From Hylemonella sp. (lineage in GTDB: Bacteria > Pseudomonadota > Gammaproteobacteria > Burkholderiales > Burkholderiaceae_C), in the NCBI GenBank assembly GCA_030680575.1, contig JAUXVI010000030.1, positions 114,197 through 178,196 on the forward strand: a stretch of 64,000 bases of DNA, read 5' to 3'. Positions 1 through 8,405 of the stretch are shown here, one piece after another (the stretch's first letter is position 1; each line of letters begins with the position of its first letter). The notes beneath the pieces were generated by a model that searched no databases, had not been told where the DNA came from, and saw only the letters and a program-made list of their open reading frames with translations. A program made the position numbers and the translations under genes.

Positions 1-5
1 CAAGC

Positions 6-899
6 ATGTCGATCTACATCAACAAAGACACCAAAGTCATCACCCAGGGCATCACCGGCAAGACCGGCCAGTTCCACACTGAAAAGTGCCAGGAATACGC
101 CAACGGCAAGAACTGCTTCGTCGCCGGCGTGAACCCCAAGAAGGCGGGCGAGTCCATCTTCAACATCCCGATCTACGCCTCCGTCAAGGAAGCCGCCAAG
201 CAGACCGGCGCCACCGTGAGCGTGATCTACGTGCCGCCGGCCGGTGCCGCCGACGCGATCTGGGAAGCCGTTGAGGCCGATCTGGATCTGGCCATCTGCA
301 TTACCGAAGGCATCCCGGTGCGCGACATGCTGATGGTGCGCAACAAGATGAAGGCCAAGGAAGCCGCTGGCGGCAAGAAAACCCTGCTGCTGGGCCCCAA
401 CTGCCCCGGTCTGATCACGCCCGACGAGATCAAGATCGGCATCATGCCCGGCCACATCCACCGCAAGGGCCGCATTGGTGTGGTGAGCCGTTCCGGCACG
501 CTGACCTACGAAGCCGTGGCCATGCTGACCGAAGTGGGTCTGGGCCAGTCGACGGCTGTGGGCATTGGCGGCGACCCGATCAATGGTCTCAAGCACATCG
601 ACGTCATGCAGGCTTTCAACGACGATCCGGACACCGATGCCGTCATCATGATTGGCGAAATCGGCGGTCCCGATGAAGCCGAAGCAGCACGCTGGTGCAA
701 GGCCAACATGAAGAAGCCCGTGGTCGGCTTCATCGCTGGCGTGACGGCGCCTGCTGGCAAACGCATGGGCCACGCCGGTGCGCTGATTGCCGGTGGTGCC
801 GACACGGCGGATGCCAAGCTGGCCGTCATGGAAGAATGCGGCTTCATCGTGACGCGCAATCCGTCCGAACTGGGCAAGCTGCTCAAGGCGCAGCTGTAA
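6..899 (+). CDS. sucD: Succinyl-CoA ligase (ADP-forming) subunit alpha
   Basis: This is the alpha subunit of succinyl-CoA synthetase, which interconverts succinyl-CoA and succinate with substrate-level phosphorylation in the TCA cycle. The 297-residue length is normal. The N-terminal CoA-binding Rossmann fold carries GITGKTGQ near residue 15. The phosphohistidine lies in the GHAGALIAGG motif, at His256. The start sits only five bases into the window, so the upstream partner sucC is presumably just outside; it is not seen here. A strong hairpin follows the stop codon. Identification is secure. Confidence 0.97.
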   Translation: MSIYINKDTKVITQGITGKTGQFHTEKCQEYANGKNCFVAGVNPKKAGESIFNIPIYASVKEAAKQTGATVSVIYVPPAGAADAIWEAVEADLDLAICITEGIPVRDMLMVRNKMKAKEAAGGKKTLLLGPNCPGLITPDEIKIGIMPGHIHRKGRIGVVSRSGTLTYEAVAMLTEVGLGQSTAVGIGGDPINGLKHIDVMQAFNDDPDTDAVIMIGEIGGPDEAEAARWCKANMKKPVVGFIAGVTAPAGKRMGHAGALIAGGADTADAKLAVMEECGFIVTRNPSELGKLLKAQL

Positions 900-908
900 G
901 CTGACGCC

Positions 909-936
909 AATACCGTCCTGCTTGCAGGGCGGTATT
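909..936 (+). terminator. Rho-independent-type hairpin after sucD
   Basis: A 13-bp stem (909-921 with 924-936, one G-T wobble) has a 2-base loop and is followed by GCGGTTTTCC. It starts 9 bases after the sucD stop, so it probably ends the suc transcript. Confidence 0.75.
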
Positions 937-955
937 GCGGTTTTCCACAATATCA

Positions 956-985
956 AGCCTGATCGTCCGCTCGGACAATCAGGCT
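956..985 (+). promoter_or_regulatory. 30-bp inverted repeat upstream of terC-like gene
   Basis: Two 14-base arms (956-969 and 972-985) are complementary except for one pair and are separated by CT. A second smaller hairpin (GATGCC 1003-1008 / GGCATC 1015-1020) lies just before the ribosome-binding region of the next gene. The site could be an operator, a second terminator or an mRNA leader structure; the sequence does not decide. It does not contain the yybP-ykoY signatures seen upstream of the second TerC gene. Confidence 0.5.
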
Positions 986-1036
986 TGCTCATTTATAACC
1001 TTGATGCCTTAACCGGCATCTTTACAAGAGAACGCT

Positions 1037-1741
1037 GTGGAAGAATTTCTCACTGCCCATTTCTGGCTCGCTGTCGGCCAGATCATCCTGATCGACATCC
1101 TGCTCGGCGGCGACAACGCCGTTGTCATTGCCCTGGCCTGCCGCCAGTTGCCGGCGCAGCAACGCACCAAAGGCATTCTCTGGGGCACTGCGGGTGCGAT
1201 CGTGCTTCGGGTCATTCTCATTGCCTTCGCCCTGACCTTGTTGCAAGTGCCTTTCCTCAAACTGGTTGGCGCGGCGCTGCTGGTGTGGATCGGCATCAAG
1301 CTGCTGGTGCCGGAGGACGAAGATGCGCACGGCAATATTCAGGCGAGTGACAAGCTCTGGGGTGCCGTCAAGACCGTGATCGTGGCGGATCTGGTGATGA
1401 GTGTCGATAACGTCATTGCGATCGCCGGTGCAGCCCAGGGTGCGGGCGAACAGCATCAAATGGCGCTGGTGGTCTTCGGCCTGCTGGTCAGCATTCCCAT
1501 CATCGTGTGGGGTAGCCAGTTGGTGCTCAAGTTGATGGACCGGTTCCCTTTCATCATCACCTTGGGCGGCATGTTGCTGGGATGGATTGCCGGCACCATG
1601 GCGCATACCGACCCAGGTGTCGTGGATTACCTGCCGCAGGGCAAAGTCTGGAACTATGGCTTTGGCATTGCCGGGGCGCTGCTCGTGCTGGCCGCAGGCA
1701 AGTTCATGCAAAGAGGCCAGCCGCCGTCGGAAGCCTCCTGA
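1037..1741 (+). CDS. TerC family integral membrane protein (copy 1)
   Basis: A 234-residue TerC-family membrane protein. Such proteins are linked to tellurite resistance and, in several bacteria, to manganese efflux or metal loading of exported enzymes. The two family signatures are visible: GGDNAVVIAL near residue 30 and SVDNVIAIAG near residue 125, each with the membrane-embedded Asp-Asn pair. Several hydrophobic segments span the protein. The start is GTG at 1037, where the characteristic MEEFLTAHFW N-terminus begins, after an AAGAG-like ribosome site. A terminator hairpin follows. A paralogue lies at 12895-13590. The substrate is not known from sequence. Confidence 0.9.
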   Translation: MEEFLTAHFWLAVGQIILIDILLGGDNAVVIALACRQLPAQQRTKGILWGTAGAIVLRVILIAFALTLLQVPFLKLVGAALLVWIGIKLLVPEDEDAHGNIQASDKLWGAVKTVIVADLVMSVDNVIAIAGAAQGAGEQHQMALVVFGLLVSIPIIVWGSQLVLKLMDRFPFIITLGGMLLGWIAGTMAHTDPGVVDYLPQGKVWNYGFGIAGALLVLAAGKFMQRGQPPSEAS

Positions 1742-1768
1742 TGGCGTGAATGTCTCTTTCTTCTGATG

Positions 1769-1785
1769 GGCCCGCTTTGCGGGCC
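1769..1785 (+). terminator. Terminator after TerC copy 1
   Basis: The 7-bp GC stem GGCCCGC/GCGGGCC with a TTT loop is followed by TATTTTG, a typical intrinsic terminator 27 bases after the stop codon. Confidence 0.8.
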
Positions 1786-1967
1786 TATTTTGTCTGAGAC
1801 GTTGTCAGTTCAACGTGGCACGATGGCGGACACGCCACGGTGAGGAGCACCCTGCGGATCTGAGTGGAAAGCAACAGGCTTTGAAAACAGGGCGGACGAC
1901 TCCAGAATCACGTGACGCATGAGTTTCTTCGCCCGCCTTCGGCGGCACTGCATACCAACACGCAACA

Positions 1968-2753
1968 ATGATTTACAAGTATTGCACGGAGACGAATACC
2001 GGTTTGACCCGGCAAAACAATGAGGACGCAGTGGCGTTTGACGAGTCCACAGGGCTCGTGGTTCTGGCTGACGGCATGGGGGGCTACAACGCTGGCGAGG
2101 TAGCCAGCAACATGGCAACGGCACAGATCAAGGCGGAGTTAGGGCGTTGGTTGGCGCAGGCCGGAGGGCAGGCCGGACCGCGGGATATTCGTCGCGCCAT
2201 GGAAATATGTGTCGATAATGCCAATGAGGCCATATTTAATGCGGCCAGAACCCATGCCGCATATGCAGGTATGGGCACCACGCTGGTCGTGGGGGTGTTT
2301 CAAGGCCATGCTTTGCTGGTGGGGCATATCGGTGATTCCCGTTGTTATCGTTTCCGCCGGGGCGCACTGGTGCAGGTGACCCGGGATCATTCGCTGCTGC
2401 AGGAGCAGGTCGATGCGGGCCTGCTGACCCCACAGCAGGCGGCGGTGTCTGTGAACAAGAATCTGGTCACACGTGCCTTGGGCGTTGAAAATGCAGTGCA
2501 GCTGGAGCTCACGGAATGTCAGGTGGAAGATGGCGACCTGTATCTCCTGTGTTCTGATGGGCTGTCCGACATGGTGAGCGATGCCGCGATGGCAGAGGTG
2601 CTGGCGCAGCAGACGTCGTTGTCGCAGCGGGCGAAGGATCTGGTCCGTGTGGCCAACGAACAGGGTGGACGTGACAACATTACGGTGCTGCTGGCCCAGG
2701 CGGAGGCAGCGCCGCCAACACGGGGGTTGATCTCCCGATGGCTGGGAAAATAG
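1968..2753 (+). CDS. PP2C-family Ser/Thr protein phosphatase
   Basis: A 261-residue metal-dependent (PPM/PP2C, Stp1-type) protein phosphatase, predicted cytosolic with no membrane segment. The family metal ligands are visible: NNED around residue 20, DGMGG with Asp35, SDG with Asp197 and GGRDN with Asp236. The GDSR motif is also intact, so it should be active. It is the first gene of a run with a double-FHA protein and a GAF-containing secretion ATPase, which suggests that phosphothreonine signalling controls the ATPase or pilus. No partner Ser/Thr kinase is encoded in this window, so its substrate is unknown. Confidence 0.93.
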   Translation: MIYKYCTETNTGLTRQNNEDAVAFDESTGLVVLADGMGGYNAGEVASNMATAQIKAELGRWLAQAGGQAGPRDIRRAMEICVDNANEAIFNAARTHAAYAGMGTTLVVGVFQGHALLVGHIGDSRCYRFRRGALVQVTRDHSLLQEQVDAGLLTPQQAAVSVNKNLVTRALGVENAVQLELTECQVEDGDLYLLCSDGLSDMVSDAAMAEVLAQQTSLSQRAKDLVRVANEQGGRDNITVLLAQAEAAPPTRGLISRWLGK

Positions 2754-2795
2754 CAGGGTGGGTATATCGATGATGCGCAACAGGAGGAGTCGGGC

Positions 2796-3440
2796 ATGCC
2801 GAAAATGATCGTTTCGATCGACGGTGTTGTCATCAAGGAAGTCCAGGTCACCAAGGAGCGAACCACCTTGGGCCGGCGCCCCTACAACGATGTCGTGATT
2901 GACAACCTGGCGGTGAGTGGTGAGCATGCTGCGGTACAAATGACCGGTGAAGAGGTTTTTCTGGAAGATCTCAACAGCACCAATGGCACGTATGTCAACG
3001 GCAAGGCCGTCAAGCGCCAACAGCTTTTCAATGGCGACACCATTGAGGTCGGCAAGTACAAGATCCAGTTCGTGAGCGAGCCTGAAGGCGAGCGGTTCGA
3101 CAAGACCATGGTGTTCAAGCCGGGTATGGTGGTGCCGACAGCTGCAACGGCCGCCGCCGAGCGGGCGGCGACGGGCGAGTTGCAGGGCTGTATCAGGGTC
3201 TTGTCGGGCGCTGCATCTGGCCGTGAGGTGCCGCTGACCAAGGTGGTCACCACGGTGGGCAAGCCCGGCGTGGCTGTGGCGGCCATCACCCGGCGGCAGC
3301 ACGGTTTTGTGGTCGCTCGGGTGGAGGGGGCCAACAACCCTTTGCTCAACGGCACCCCGATTGGGGATGAGCCGCTGGCGCTCAAGAGCGGCGACCTGAT
3401 TGAACTGGCCGGCACGCAAATGCAGTTTATCCAGACCTGA
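2796..3440 (+). CDS. FHA-domain protein (two FHA modules)
   Basis: A 214-residue soluble protein. Residues 1-95 form a canonical forkhead-associated domain that binds phosphothreonine peptides, with GR at 26-27, Ser41 and His44 of SxxH, and Asn-Gly at 63-64 and 68-69. Residues about 125-214 look like a second, divergent FHA fold: a GKPG turn, RRQHGF in place of SxxH, and a retained LNGTPI segment. A Thr/Ala-rich linker joins them. It lies 42 bp after the PP2C gene and 42 bp before the GAF-ATPase gene, so the three are probably co-transcribed. It likely reads a phosphorylation state that the phosphatase erases; the partner is not known. Confidence 0.9.
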   Translation: MPKMIVSIDGVVIKEVQVTKERTTLGRRPYNDVVIDNLAVSGEHAAVQMTGEEVFLEDLNSTNGTYVNGKAVKRQQLFNGDTIEVGKYKIQFVSEPEGERFDKTMVFKPGMVVPTAATAAAERAATGELQGCIRVLSGAASGREVPLTKVVTTVGKPGVAVAAITRRQHGFVVARVEGANNPLLNGTPIGDEPLALKSGDLIELAGTQMQFIQT

Positions 3441-3482
3441 CCGTCTGTTTCCCGGCCTGGCGAGATGGCAGGAGTTTGATTT

Positions 3483-5903
3483 ATGAGTGCAGTCATGAGA
3501 CCTTCAGCATCGGACAAGACCTCCGAGCAGGCTTTCTTCGAGTCGCAGAAACTGCCGCCCGACAAGCGCGGGGTCACGTTCGAAGTGCTTTTTTACCGGC
3601 AGCTGCAGCAGGTCACGGCCCGCATTCATGAAACCGAAAACATCGAGCAGATCATGCTGGAGGTCAGCCAGGACATCTGCAAGCTGCTCAATGCCGACCG
3701 ACTGACCCTTTATGCGGTCAACGAAGATCAGAGTGCCATCGTCTCCAAGCTCAAGACCGGACTGAGCACCAGCCGCGAACTCAAGTTGCCGATCAGTCCG
3801 CAAAGTCTGGCGGGGTACGTGGCCTACAGCCGCAAGATGCTCAATCTGGCCGATGTCTATGACGACGAGGCGCTCAAGCAGATCCACCCGGCACTGACCT
3901 TCCTCAAGGAGGTCGACAAGCGTTCCGGCTACCGGACCAAGCAGATGCTGGTGGCGCCGATCATGGAGGGGGCGTCTCTGCACGGCGTGCTGCAGCTCAT
4001 CAACAACAAGAGCGATCAGACGTTTGGCGAGCTGGAGGTCGAAGGGGTGGCCCAGTTGTGCAAGACGCTGGGTACCGCGATTCGCCAGCGGATGCAAAGG
4101 TCCGATGAGGGCCAGCGGCGCAAGACGACCAAGTACGATGGTTTGGTCGCAGACGGTGTGCTGACCGACGACGAGTTGCGGCAGTGCATCCAGGAAGCAC
4201 GTGAGCAAGGCATGTCGGTCGAACATCTGCTGATGGCCAAGTACCAGCTCCAGCCAGCGCAGATCGGGCCGTCGCTGGCCAAGTTCTTTGGGGTTTCCTA
4301 CGAGCCTTTCAATGCGGGACGCATCCGTTCCGAGATGCTGCATGGCTCACTCAAGCGCGAGTTTGCCGAAGGACAAGGCTGGATCCCACTGGAAGAATCC
4401 CCTGAGGGGCTGGTCATCATGTGTCTTGATCCCGAGGCCACGCGTGGCGCCCGGGTCGTGCCACAAGTGTTTTCGCGCATCAGCAAGTTCGCTTACCGGG
4501 TGACGACGCAAACCGAGTTTGCTGAAACGTTGAATCAGGTGTTCGGCAGTGTGGACACCACGTCGATTGATCAGATGCTGGCCGATCTGTCTTCCGCGCC
4601 GCTGGATGATGAAGGCAGCAATGACGACTCGCTGGAGTCGGCGGCGGCCGACAACGAACTGGTCAAGTTCGTCAACAAGGTCATCATCGACGCCTACCAC
4701 CAGAAAGCCTCGGATATCCACATCGAGCCGATGCCGGGCAAGCTCAAGACCGGCATCCGTTTCCGCATTGATGGCACGTTGATGCCCTACATCGAGGTGC
4801 CGGCGCATTTCCGCCAGGCCATGGTGACGCGCCTGAAGATCATGTGCGATCTTGACATTTCCGAGCGTCGCAAGCCGCAGGACGGCAAGATCAAGTTCAA
4901 AAAATATGGCCCGCTGGACATTGAGCTGCGGGTGGCCACCATCCCGTCGGCCGGTGGTGTTGAAGATGTGGTCATGCGTATCCTGGCCGCGGGTGAGCCC
5001 ATCCCGCTGGAAAAACTCGGCCTGACGCCGCACAACCGGGAACGGGTGGAGCAGACCGTCAGCAAGCCTTATGGTCTGTTCTACGTCTGTGGGCCGACCG
5101 GTTCCGGCAAGACCACCACGCTGCACTCCATTCTCAAGTTTCTCAACACGCCCGAAACCAAGATCTGGACGGCCGAGGACCCGGTGGAAATCACCCAGAA
5201 GGGTCTGCGCCAAGTGCAGATCAACCGCAAGGCCGGCATTGACTTTGCGTTGATCATGCGCGCCTTCCTGCGCGCCGACCCCGACATCATCATGGTCGGT
5301 GAGTCACGCGACAAGGAAACCGTGGCTATGGGTGTGGAGGCCTCGCTGACCGGCCACCTGGTGTTCTCCACCCTGCACACAAACTCGGCGCCCGAGTCGA
5401 TTACCCGTCTGCTCGACATGGGCATGGACCCTTTCAACTTTGCCGATGCGCTCCTGGGTATCCTGGCCCAGCGTCTGGCCAAGAAGCTGTGCGATTGCAA
5501 GGAGTCTTACCACCCGAACACCTCTGAGATCAACGGTTTCATTGCCGAATACGCCGAAGAGTTGCGCAATACGCCGGTCTGGAAGGCCGACTTCAGCGGT
5601 GAGGCGCAGAAGCTGTTCGAGGACTGGGTGGAGCGCTATGGTGAGAACGGCAAGCTGCGCTTTTACAAGGCGGTGGGGTGCGACAAGTGCAACAAGACCG
5701 GCTACAAGGGGCGCCTGGGCCTGCACGAGCTGCTGATTGCCGACGACCGCATCAAGAAGCTGGTGCAGGAGCGCGCCCGGGTGGCCGAAATTTTCGCGGC
5801 AGCGGTGGAGAGTGGCATGCGCACCCTGAAGATGGATGGCATGGAGAAAATCCTGCTGGGGCTCACCGATCTCAAACAGGTCCGCTCGGTTTGCATCAAG
5901 TGA
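3483..5903 (+). CDS. GAF-domain GspE/PilB-family assembly ATPase
   Basis: An 806-residue type II secretion/type IV pilus assembly ATPase with an added sensor. Residues about 35-205 look like a GAF domain, 215-355 like a GspE/MshE N-terminal (MshEN) region, and 385-780 are the ATPase. Walker A is GPTGSGKT at 537-544. The Walker B region is DPDIIMVGESRD at 599-610, with Ser608 where most homologues have Ile. A tetracysteine zinc site is formed by Cys670, Cys672, Cys733 and Cys736. It is longer than a standard PilB (about 570 residues) because of the GAF domain. It follows the PP2C and FHA genes and precedes pilA. It is probably a pilus or secretion motor under signal control rather than housekeeping PilB, since pilC and pilD are not adjacent. 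ATG at 3495 is an alternative start. Confidence 0.88.
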   Translation: MSAVMRPSASDKTSEQAFFESQKLPPDKRGVTFEVLFYRQLQQVTARIHETENIEQIMLEVSQDICKLLNADRLTLYAVNEDQSAIVSKLKTGLSTSRELKLPISPQSLAGYVAYSRKMLNLADVYDDEALKQIHPALTFLKEVDKRSGYRTKQMLVAPIMEGASLHGVLQLINNKSDQTFGELEVEGVAQLCKTLGTAIRQRMQRSDEGQRRKTTKYDGLVADGVLTDDELRQCIQEAREQGMSVEHLLMAKYQLQPAQIGPSLAKFFGVSYEPFNAGRIRSEMLHGSLKREFAEGQGWIPLEESPEGLVIMCLDPEATRGARVVPQVFSRISKFAYRVTTQTEFAETLNQVFGSVDTTSIDQMLADLSSAPLDDEGSNDDSLESAAADNELVKFVNKVIIDAYHQKASDIHIEPMPGKLKTGIRFRIDGTLMPYIEVPAHFRQAMVTRLKIMCDLDISERRKPQDGKIKFKKYGPLDIELRVATIPSAGGVEDVVMRILAAGEPIPLEKLGLTPHNRERVEQTVSKPYGLFYVCGPTGSGKTTTLHSILKFLNTPETKIWTAEDPVEITQKGLRQVQINRKAGIDFALIMRAFLRADPDIIMVGESRDKETVAMGVEASLTGHLVFSTLHTNSAPESITRLLDMGMDPFNFADALLGILAQRLAKKLCDCKESYHPNTSEINGFIAEYAEELRNTPVWKADFSGEAQKLFEDWVERYGENGKLRFYKAVGCDKCNKTGYKGRLGLHELLIADDRIKKLVQERARVAEIFAAAVESGMRTLKMDGMEKILLGLTDLKQVRSVCIK

Positions 5904-5988
5904 CAGGATCGGGTTGACATTTTTGTCAGCAAACCCCAGGGGCATGACATTCTTGCCAGATAAATTCTGTAGAACTGATAAAGACGTC
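5901..5988 (+). promoter_or_regulatory. Candidate PilR/activator sites upstream of pilA
   Basis: TGACA at 5901-5905, an inverted pair TGACA/TGTCA at 5915-5928, TGACA at 5945-5949 and GACGTC at 5983-5988 lie 50-120 bases upstream of the sigma-54 promoter. This is where an enhancer-binding activator would sit. In Pseudomonas aeruginosa PilR binds sites with a TGTC core upstream of pilA. Assigning them to PilR here is inference. Confidence 0.45.
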
Positions 5989-6020
5989 AAGAAAAGTCAG
6001 CAAAACAAGACGTTTACTGC

Positions 6021-6038
6021 TTGGCATGGAATCTGCGA
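6021..6038 (+). promoter_or_regulatory. Sigma-54 (RpoN) promoter of pilA
   Basis: TTGGCATGGAATCTGCGA has the -24 GG at 6023-6024 and the -12 GC at 6035-6036, separated by exactly 10 bases, as sigma-54 promoters require. The predicted transcription start is near 6047, leaving a leader of about 43 bases with AAGGAG just before the pilA ATG. An in-frame ATG at 6027 falls inside the promoter and cannot be the true start. Confidence 0.85.
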
Positions 6039-6089
6039 CATACCAAGCTCAATGATTTTGTTGTCATGCTTTTCAGCAAGGAGTTTTAC

Positions 6090-6563
<474 letters not shown>

Positions 6564-6635
6564 TTTAAGCGTTGTCGGTATCGGAATGCGGTTGTAGGCG
6601 GGGCTTGTGAATCGCGTTAACGGCCGACGATTGGG

Positions 6636-6660
6636 AAAAGGCACCTTATAGGTGCCTTTT
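6636..6660 (+). terminator. Intrinsic terminator after pilA
   Basis: A 10-bp stem (AAAAGGCACC 6636-6645 with 6651-6660) and 5-base loop run into six T residues. It limits readthrough from pilA into the ligase genes. The GTG at 6663 lies right at its foot, which argues for the later ATG as the next gene's start. Confidence 0.9.
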
Positions 6661-6686
6661 TTGTGAGTGAGTTGAAGGTCTGTTCG

Positions 6687-8396
6687 ATGACGCTAAACAA
6701 GCCGTTGATGAAGCCTTTCTGGTTCGGGTGTTGGGTGGTGACGCTGACTTTGGGTTGGTTGTTGCCCAATCACCACGCACCCTGGTTGTCGTTTCATGCA
6801 GATGCGTGGGTTGCGTTGGCCATGTTATTGGCGGCAGCCGCTGCGATTTGGCGATCCAGCCAGTCCGTCGCGTGGCATCACATCACGGTATTGGTGGCTC
6901 TTCTCATGGGGCTGCCGTGGGTGCAATACGCCACGGGTCTGGTGCAATCAGCTGGAGTGGCATGGCTCTATTCCACTTTTTTACTTGGACTCCTGCTGGC
7001 CTTGCTGGTGGGCGCTCATTGGGAGGCAACAAATCCGGGCAGACTGGCGGATGGGCTGTTTCTGGCCGTCGGGTTGGCGGCAATTGTGTCGGTGGGGCTG
7101 CAATTGCAGCAGTGGCTGGAGTTGGATGGGTTGTGGCTATTGAACCTTCGGGCCTCGGTGCTGCGCCCAAGCGCTAATTTAGGCCAACCCAACCAGTTGG
7201 CAACACTTTTGCTTTGGGGCGTTTTGGCTGCCGCCTGGGGTGTAGCGCGCGGGCGCATTAACGGATGGCCTGCTGTGCTGATGGCTGCATATCTGCTGTT
7301 TGGCATTGCCTTGACAGGCTCACGGACTGCTTGGTTGGGTGTGGCTTTGCTGGTGGGGGCGGTCTGGCTGTGGCGGCATCTGTGGGAAAGCAAACGAATG
7401 CCTTGGGTGGTGACCGGTCTGAGCGTGTATTTTGGGGTCTCTGTGGTTGGTGTGGGGTGGTTAAGTCAGACTTCCAATGCGGGCACGGACTTGCCAGCCG
7501 CATTAGAGGGCGTCACCCGTATGAGCGGTGAAATACGTCCTTTGGCCTGGGCGGCCTTCATTGATGCAGCTTGGCAAAAGCCCTGGGGTGGGTACGGTTG
7601 GGGGCAGGTTGCGCTAGCACAAATGGCAGTCGCCACAGAACATCCCAATCTTTCATTCGTCTTTTCGTATTCCCACAACTTGTTGCTTGATCTCGTTTTG
7701 TGGTGTGGCATTCCGCTGGGTTTGTTGGTCTTTATTTCTTTGTTTGTGTGGCTGCTTCAGCGAATGCGGGCTGCCAAAGACGCGTGTGACGTGGTATTGC
7801 TGCTGTTTTTGCTGGTGGTGGGCAATCATGCTCTGCTAGAACTGCCTTTGTATTTTGGATATTTCTTGCTGCCCGTAGGGCTGGTGATGGGGATGCTCAA
7901 TACACGACTGAGTGCTCCAGTTCTTTTTTCAGTGCGGCGCTCGACCTTGATCGTGATGTGGCTGCTGGCGGCCACGCTTTTGGCGCTTATCATCCGTGAT
8001 TACGCCCGTGTAGAGTCGAGTTATCGAACTCTTCGTATGGAATGGGACGGGATCGAAACAACGGAATCAGTCGCCCCTCCCGATGTACTGTTGCTAACAC
8101 AGTGGCATGACTACATAAGGAGTGCACGGATTGAACCCAGGTCCAGTCTCGCCGAAGCCGACTTAGAGGGCATGCGTTATGCCATTGTTGTATCCCCGAA
8201 TCTGTTGATTTTTTACAAACTTGCCAGTTCGCTTGCTCTGAACCAACAGCCGGATGCGGCAGGTGCATGGTTGCAGCGCATGTGCAAGGTGACGTCGGCG
8301 GTGAACTGCCACCGACTGCAGAAAGTGTGGGCCAGCCAGGCAAGTCGATACCCTGATATGGCCGCCGTTGTCTGGCCTAGTGAGCAAGCGGATTAA
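6687..8396 (+). CDS. Wzy/PglL-family O-oligosaccharyltransferase (first copy)
   Basis: A 569-residue polytopic inner-membrane protein of the O-antigen ligase/PglL superfamily, which transfers lipid-linked glycan to protein (pilin) or lipid A. There are about 11-12 hydrophobic segments, a Wzy_C-like core with LTGSRTAW and the periplasmic-loop motif YSHNLLLD, then a hydrophilic C-terminal tail of roughly 130 residues. ATG at 6687, preceded by GAAGG, is preferred over GTG at 6663, which abuts the pilA terminator. Its place directly after pilA points to pilin O-glycosylation (TfpO/PglL role). O-antigen ligase (WaaL) is an alternative that sequence alone cannot exclude. Confidence 0.82.
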   Translation: MTLNKPLMKPFWFGCWVVTLTLGWLLPNHHAPWLSFHADAWVALAMLLAAAAAIWRSSQSVAWHHITVLVALLMGLPWVQYATGLVQSAGVAWLYSTFLLGLLLALLVGAHWEATNPGRLADGLFLAVGLAAIVSVGLQLQQWLELDGLWLLNLRASVLRPSANLGQPNQLATLLLWGVLAAAWGVARGRINGWPAVLMAAYLLFGIALTGSRTAWLGVALLVGAVWLWRHLWESKRMPWVVTGLSVYFGVSVVGVGWLSQTSNAGTDLPAALEGVTRMSGEIRPLAWAAFIDAAWQKPWGGYGWGQVALAQMAVATEHPNLSFVFSYSHNLLLDLVLWCGIPLGLLVFISLFVWLLQRMRAAKDACDVVLLLFLLVVGNHALLELPLYFGYFLLPVGLVMGMLNTRLSAPVLFSVRRSTLIVMWLLAATLLALIIRDYARVESSYRTLRMEWDGIETTESVAPPDVLLLTQWHDYIRSARIEPRSSLAEADLEGMRYAIVVSPNLLIFYKLASSLALNQQPDAAGAWLQRMCKVTSAVNCHRLQKVWASQASRYPDMAAVVWPSEQAD

Positions 8397-8405
8397 TCTT
8401 GCCAA

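Noticed and set aside
937..1036. A yybP-ykoY riboswitch upstream of TerC copy 1
   Set aside because: I looked for GGGGAGUAG and AGCAAGACC signatures and found neither; only palindromes are present.
2139..3419. Long minus-strand open frame across the PP2C and FHA genes
   Set aside because: Both genes on the plus strand carry full domain motifs; the antisense frame has none.
6021..6089. Upstream extension of pilA
   Set aside because: It contains the sigma-54 promoter and lies before the ribosome site and prepilin leader.
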